From Paraburkholderia diazotrophica (GTDB taxonomy: Bacteria; Pseudomonadota; Gammaproteobacteria; Burkholderiales; Burkholderiaceae): 64,000 nt of DNA. Shown in pieces: positions 60,305 to 64,000 of the stretch. Under the pieces are notes generated by a model. The model ran no database searches and was not told the origin of the DNA. It saw only the letters and a list, made by a program, of their open reading frames with translations. The stretch spans positions 1 through 64,000 of the forward strand of contig NZ_FNYE01000004.1 of the NCBI RefSeq assembly GCF_900108945.1. The letters run 5' to 3'. Within the stretch, counting starts at the first letter, position 1. Every line of letters starts with the position of its first letter. The translations under genes and the position numbers were made by a program.

Positions 60305-61357
60305 ATTGCTGCGGGTCTCCTCGACTTCCGACTGCTCGACGGGCACGGGCGCCGTGCTCTCGCGCACCAGCAGTTCAGCCTTGAAGCTCAGATGCACGGG
60401 CGCATTGCGCTCGCCGTTCAGCAGCTTGAGCATCAGCTGCCAGATCGCATGGCCGATCGCCTCCACCGGCTGACGGATCGAGCTCAGATACGGACGCAGC
60501 ACCGACATCCACGGCGCGTCGTCGAACGAAAGCAGCGAGATGTCCTCGGGCAGACGCAGGTCGGCGTCGCGGATCGCGCGCAACGCGCCGAGCGTCGTCA
60601 CGTTGCCGCCCGCGAAGAGCGCCGTCGGGCGCACGGCATTCGACAGCACTTCGAGCGTCGACGCGTGGATCTCCGCCGCCGTCATTCCGCATTCGACGAC
60701 GCGTATATGAGCGTCGAGTCCCGCGCGCTTCATCGCGTCGATATAGCCGTCCGCGCGCTCGCGCGAGTTCACGAGCTCGAGCGTGTTCAATAGAAACGCG
60801 ATGCGCTTGTGGCCGAGCCCGATCAGATGCTCGGTGCCGTCGAACGACGCCGCGTGGCTGTCCGTCGTCACGGTATCGGCGGGAAAGGAATCGTCGACGC
60901 GGTCGGCCATCACGAGCGGCACGTTGCACTCGCGCACTTCTTCGATCGCGTGTTCGTAGCCACGGCACGGAATGATGATCATGCCCGCCACCTGGCGCGA
61001 CATCACGAAGCGGATGCGCTCCATTTCGCGCTCGGGATCTTCGTCGGCGTGCGCCATGATCAGGCGGTAGCCGTGTTCGAGCGCGCGGTTTTCGAGCGCG
61101 CGCGCAATGTCGACGAAGAACTGATTGGTGAGATCGGGCAGCACGAAGCCGATCGAACTGGGCCTGCCGCGCCGCAAGTCGGCGGCGATGCCGTTGCGGC
61201 GATAGCCGAGCCGGCGCGCCGCGTCCCACACGCGCTGTGCGCGCGCTTCGCTCACGCCCGGCACGCCCGACAACACCTTCGACGCCGTGCCGACCGAGAC
61301 CTCGGCGGCATTGGCCACGTCGCGCAGTGTCGGCAAAAGCCGCTCGGATACGCCCAT
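60302..61357 (-). CDS. LacI family transcriptional regulator
   Basis: A 351-residue repressor. The N-terminal helix-turn-helix is LRDVANAAEVSVGTASKVLSG with hinge helix following (RRNGIAADLRRG). The type I periplasmic-fold domain (residues 65-340) binds the effector sugar; SIGFVLPDLTNQFFVDIARALE is its start. It is upstream of and same-strand as the sugar ABC genes, and two LacI-type palindromes flank it, so autoregulation and control of the transporter are likely. Confidence 0.93.
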   Translation of the reverse strand: MGVSERLLPTLRDVANAAEVSVGTASKVLSGVPGVSEARAQRVWDAARRLGYRRNGIAADLRRGRPSSIGFVLPDLTNQFFVDIARALENRALEHGYRLIMAHADEDPEREMERIRFVMSRQVAGMIIIPCRGYEHAIEEVRECNVPLVMADRVDDSFPADTVTTDSHAASFDGTEHLIGLGHKRIAFLLNTLELVNSRERADGYIDAMKRAGLDAHIRVVECGMTAAEIHASTLEVLSNAVRPTALFAGGNVTTLGALRAIRDADLRLPEDISLLSFDDAPWMSVLRPYLSSIRQPVEAIGHAIWQLMLKLLNGERNAPVHLSFKAELLVRESTAPVPVEQSEVEETRSN

Positions 61358-61429
61358 GTTTCGTCAGCCCCTTTATCGATGTCCGGTTCGTCGCCCGGCC
61401 GGTCTTGTGCTCTGATCGTACGCAGAGAT

Positions 61430-61441
61430 TGAAACGTTTCA
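61430..61441. promoter_or_regulatory. LacI-type operator upstream of the regulator gene
   Basis: A perfect 12-bp palindrome TGAAACGTTTCA lies 73 bases before the regulator start. A possible promoter (TTGTGC, 17 bases, TATCCT on the minus strand) directly precedes it, which would put the operator at +1. This fits repression of its own gene. Bases 61442-61648 show nothing else. Confidence 0.65.
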
Positions 61442-61648
61442 GAGGATATGCAATCGATTACATCAGCACAAGCCACAGGCGGCCAGGGCTTTCCCGAGGG
61501 CCGATCGCGCGGTCGCAGCATTCGTGCATGGCATGTTGCGTTGCATCGAGCCGACACATCGGATACGTAATAAGAACTTCTCGTGAATGTCACGGCTTCG
61601 TCATGCGGCGATGGCGGAATGCGGGTACTGCAACTCGACGCGTGAGCC

Positions 61649-62590
61649 ATGGACAACAACACGTCCGCGACCTCCCTCTTCCGCCAGACTGGCCCGAGCG
61701 TCGATCCCGTCGCTTTCGGGTCCCGCTCCCCCTCAGCAACCCTGCCGACGATTCCGCATCTGCCGACGCCGCCATCGCCCAACGAAAGCCACCACGATGA
61801 CGATCACGAAAACTCGCATCGCTATCGCACGATCTGGCTCTCCGACATTCACCTCGGTTCGGGCGGATGCCAGGCGCCGTACCTGCTCGATTTCCTGCGG
61901 CACAACGAATCAGAGTATCTGTACCTCGTCGGCGACATCATCGACGGCTGGCAACTGAAGAAGGGCTGGTACTGGCCGCAGGCGCACAACGACGTCGTGC
62001 AGAAGGTGCTGCGCAAGGCGCGCAAGGGCACGCAGGTGGTCTACATCCCCGGCAATCACGACGAAGCGGCGCGCCAGTTCTGCGACCTCGCGTTCGGCGA
62101 CATCCACGTGCGCGGCGAAGCGTTTCACACGACGCTCACGGGCAAGCGGCTGTGGATCGTGCACGGCGATCTGTTCGACGGCGTGATCCAGCACGCGAAG
62201 TGGCTCGCGTATCTCGGCGACACGCTCTATACGCTGATCCTCGTGCTGAACCGCTGGTTCAACCGGATTCGCAGCAAGCTCGGCTTCCAGTACTGGTCGC
62301 TGTCGCAATACCTGAAGCATCAGGTGAAGAACGCCGTCAACTTCATCTCGTCGTTCGAGCGCGTGATGACCGACGAAGCGCGCCGCCGCGGCTGCGACGG
62401 CGTCGTCTGCGGGCACATCCACAAGGCCGAGATTCGCGAGATCGACGGCGTGCTGTACTGCAACGACGGCGACTGGGTCGAGAGCCTGTCGGCGCTCGTC
62501 GAGACGTACGAGGGCGAACTGAAGGTGATCTACTGGACCGTGATCCGCTCGCCGCAAGCGAACGCGTCCAAGGCCCGCGCGACGGCATGA
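61649..62590 (+). CDS. UDP-2,3-diacylglucosamine diphosphatase (LpxH-like) metallophosphoesterase
   Basis: A 313-residue calcineurin-like phosphoesterase. The metal motifs are intact: IWLSDIHLGSG (DxH), YLVGDIIDGW (GD), PGNHDEAAR (GNHD), WIVHGDLFD and CGHIHKAE. It matches the COG2908 LpxH-related group. The first ~57 residues, Ser/Pro/His-rich, are not in LpxH and may be extra or arise from a start chosen too far upstream; no good ATG lies nearer the core. Its stop overlaps a frame of the following glycosyltransferase. Whether it acts in lipid A synthesis or in another envelope lipid is not known. Confidence 0.85.
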   Translation: MDNNTSATSLFRQTGPSVDPVAFGSRSPSATLPTIPHLPTPPSPNESHHDDDHENSHRYRTIWLSDIHLGSGGCQAPYLLDFLRHNESEYLYLVGDIIDGWQLKKGWYWPQAHNDVVQKVLRKARKGTQVVYIPGNHDEAARQFCDLAFGDIHVRGEAFHTTLTGKRLWIVHGDLFDGVIQHAKWLAYLGDTLYTLILVLNRWFNRIRSKLGFQYWSLSQYLKHQVKNAVNFISSFERVMTDEARRRGCDGVVCGHIHKAEIREIDGVLYCNDGDWVESLSALVETYEGELKVIYWTVIRSPQANASKARATA

Positions 62591-62625
62591 CCGCACACAA
62601 CCACCACTACGAGAGGGCCAACTGC

Positions 62626-63657
62626 ATGAAGATCATGATCGTCACCGATGCGTGGGAGCCGCAGGTCAACGGCGTCGTCCGCACGCTGAAGAACACGACG
62701 CGCGAGTTGACGGAGATCGGCCACAAAGTCGATCTGCTGACGCCGCTGGAGTTCAAGACGATTCCGTGCCCGACATACCCTGAGATCCGCCTGTCGCTGC
62801 TGCCGAAGCGCCATCTGCGCGAGCGCATCGACGCATTCCAGCCGGACGCGTTGCACATCGCGACGGAAGGCCCGCTTGGACTCGCCGCGCGCGCCTATGC
62901 GATCGAGCACGAGCTGCCGTTCACGACCGCGTATCACACGCGCTTTCCCGAGTACGTGCAGGCGCGCTTCGGCATTCCGCTTGCGTGGACGTATCGCTTC
63001 CTGCACTGGTTCCACAAGCCGTCGCTGTCCGTGATGGCGCCGACGCCCGTCGTGAAGGCGGACCTCGAAAAATACGGCTTCACGAACGTGGTGCTGTGGA
63101 CGCGCGGCGTCGATCTCGACATCTTCCATATGATGGATTCGAAGGTGCTGAACACCGCGCGGCCGATCTTTCTGTACGTGGGACGCGTCGCCGTCGAGAA
63201 GAATGTCGAAGCGTTCCTGAAGCTCGATCTGCCCGGCTCGAAATGGGTCGCCGGCGAAGGCCCGGCGCTCGCCGAACTCAAGTCGCGCTACCCCGCCGTC
63301 AACTATCTCGGTGTGCTGACGCAAGCCGAGCTCGCGAAGGTCTATGCGGCCGCCGATGTATTCGTGTTCCCGAGCCGCACCGACACGTTCGGCCTCGTGC
63401 TGCTCGAAGCGCTCGCATGCGGCACGCCCGTCGCCGCGTATCCCGTGACGGGCCCCATCGACGTACTTGGCGACGGAGGCGCGGGTGCGATGCACGAAGA
63501 CCTGCGCGAAGCGTGCCTCGAAGCGCTGAAGATCGACCGCAGCCGCGCGCGCGAGTGGGCCGAGCGCTTCTCGTGGACGGCCGCCTCCGAACAGTTCGCC
63601 GCGCATCTGAAGCCGTTGCCGCGCGCCGCCTACAGCGAGGAAAACGCCGCCGCATAA
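62626..63657 (+). CDS. glycosyltransferase family 4 (GT-B) protein
   Basis: A 343-residue GT-B enzyme. MKIMIVTDAWEPQVNGVVRTL is the N-terminal domain start; LYVGRVAVEKN begins the nucleotide-sugar domain, and PSRTDTFGLVLLEALACGTPVAAYPVTG is the GT4 signature that binds the donor phosphate. It resembles mannosyl/glucosyltransferases acting on diacylglycerol or inositol phosphates. The ATG at 62626 has GAGAGGG upstream; an earlier ATG at 62587 overlaps the preceding stop. The pairing with LpxH-like phosphatase suggests an envelope glycolipid step. Confidence 0.88.
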   Translation: MKIMIVTDAWEPQVNGVVRTLKNTTRELTEIGHKVDLLTPLEFKTIPCPTYPEIRLSLLPKRHLRERIDAFQPDALHIATEGPLGLAARAYAIEHELPFTTAYHTRFPEYVQARFGIPLAWTYRFLHWFHKPSLSVMAPTPVVKADLEKYGFTNVVLWTRGVDLDIFHMMDSKVLNTARPIFLYVGRVAVEKNVEAFLKLDLPGSKWVAGEGPALAELKSRYPAVNYLGVLTQAELAKVYAAADVFVFPSRTDTFGLVLLEALACGTPVAAYPVTGPIDVLGDGGAGAMHEDLREACLEALKIDRSRAREWAERFSWTAASEQFAAHLKPLPRAAYSEENAAA

Positions 63658-63726
63658 CGCGTATCCGAAGCGCGTATCCGAAGCGCACGGCCCGACGCGC
63701 GAGCGCCCTCACTTCCCGCCACGCCC

Positions 63727-64000
63727 ATGCAAACGAGACAATCGAACGCATTGCGCGCCCCGCAGGAATCGCTGCGCGACGCAGAAACCATCGCGTCCGA
63801 AGCCGGTCCGGCCGTCGAGCCGGACCGGGAACCTTTCGGCGACGTGAACGCACGGCATGACGACGGCGCGCCGCAGTCGCGCTATGCTGGACATACTCAA
63901 CCCGGTCCAGCACGCAAGCCATCTCCCATGTCATCCACGACGCGCAAGTCGATTCCGCGCGATTCCGCGCCTTCCGAAGAGGACACGCTGATCGAGACCG
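63727..64000 (+). CDS. possible start of a gene cut by the window edge
   Basis: From the ATG at 63727 the frame stays open to the end of the window (91 codons, no stop). A later in-frame ATG at 63928 may be the true start. Neither has a clear ribosome-binding site. The visible sequence is Arg-, Glu- and Pro-rich and I do not recognise it. Confidence 0.3.
   Translation, partial: MQTRQSNALRAPQESLRDAETIASEAGPAVEPDREPFGDVNARHDDGAPQSRYAGHTQPGPARKPSPMSSTTRKSIPRDSAPSEEDTLIET

Overview
The window is a 64 kb stretch of the main chromosome of a high-GC betaproteobacterium of the Burkholderiaceae, most likely Paraburkholderia or a close relative (Burkholderia, Caballeronia). The evidence is the gene order tpiA-secG-tRNA-Leu-nuoA-N, the ilvBHC-psd-pssA-leuA order, the lineage-typical families DUF2863, DUF2818, DUF1178, DUF3619 and DUF3106, and an interspersed repeat with a CTTTTCTTTGC/GCAAAGAAAAG hairpin of the kind common in these genomes. 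No prophage, insertion sequence, CRISPR array or integrase was seen. Most of the window is core chromosome.

Layout. 1-413: promoter and leader (boxA) of an rRNA operon running off the left edge on the minus strand. 414-10557: single genes and small pairs: YdiK-type permease, DUF2863 protein, LuxR-type regulator with a degenerate receiver, ECF-type permease, a secreted protein with a lysine/serine-rich tail, a cytosolic-carboxypeptidase-like M14 enzyme with YaaA, an orphan PIN nuclease, an aminotransferase and a GST. 10730-16294 (+): a tightly packed acyl-CoA operon of 3-hydroxyacyl-CoA dehydrogenase, enoyl-CoA hydratase/isomerase-like protein, histidine phosphatase, aminoglycoside-phosphotransferase-like kinase and ACAD10/11-type acyl-CoA dehydrogenase. 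The last two resemble the two halves of mammalian ACAD10/11 and the LvaA/LvaC pair of levulinate catabolism. 16295-17085: a non-coding repeat with two inverted arms of about 220 bp. 17086-21644: Nu-class GST, then a minus-strand operon DUF1178, two acyl-CoA dehydrogenases and two MaoC hydratases. 21954-37888 (-): Nudix hydrolase, DUF2818 and the complete 14-gene complex I operon nuoA-N. 38064-43555 (-): tRNA-Leu(GAG), secG, tpiA, a quinone oxidoreductase, pnp and rpsO. 43746-45835: branched-chain amino acid binding protein and a divergent lipoprotein. 45992-53126 (-): leuA with its own leader peptide, then (upstream) pssA, psd, ilvC, ilvH and ilvB. 53523-55883 (+): ECF sigma factor, DUF3619, DUF3106 and RDD proteins. 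56104-61357 (-): LacI regulator and sugar ABC transporter. 61649-63657 (+): LpxH-like phosphoesterase with a GT4 glycosyltransferase, then an open frame running off the right edge.

The observations I rate highest are: (1) a very short, apparently leaderless, leucine-rich leader peptide directly upstream of leuA, with four rare CTA codons and a promoter whose start point falls on or next to the ATG; (2) the kinase plus ACAD10/11-type dehydrogenase plus phosphatase operon, a candidate hydroxyacyl-CoA phosphorylation/elimination pathway; (3) an ECF sigma factor overlapping a single-pass membrane protein, with two envelope-type proteins, as an uncharacterised envelope-signalling unit; and (4) the long inverted repeat at 16.4-17.0 kb. 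Starts were re-chosen from ribosome-binding sites and family conservation; all functions are inferred from sequence by eye, with no database search.
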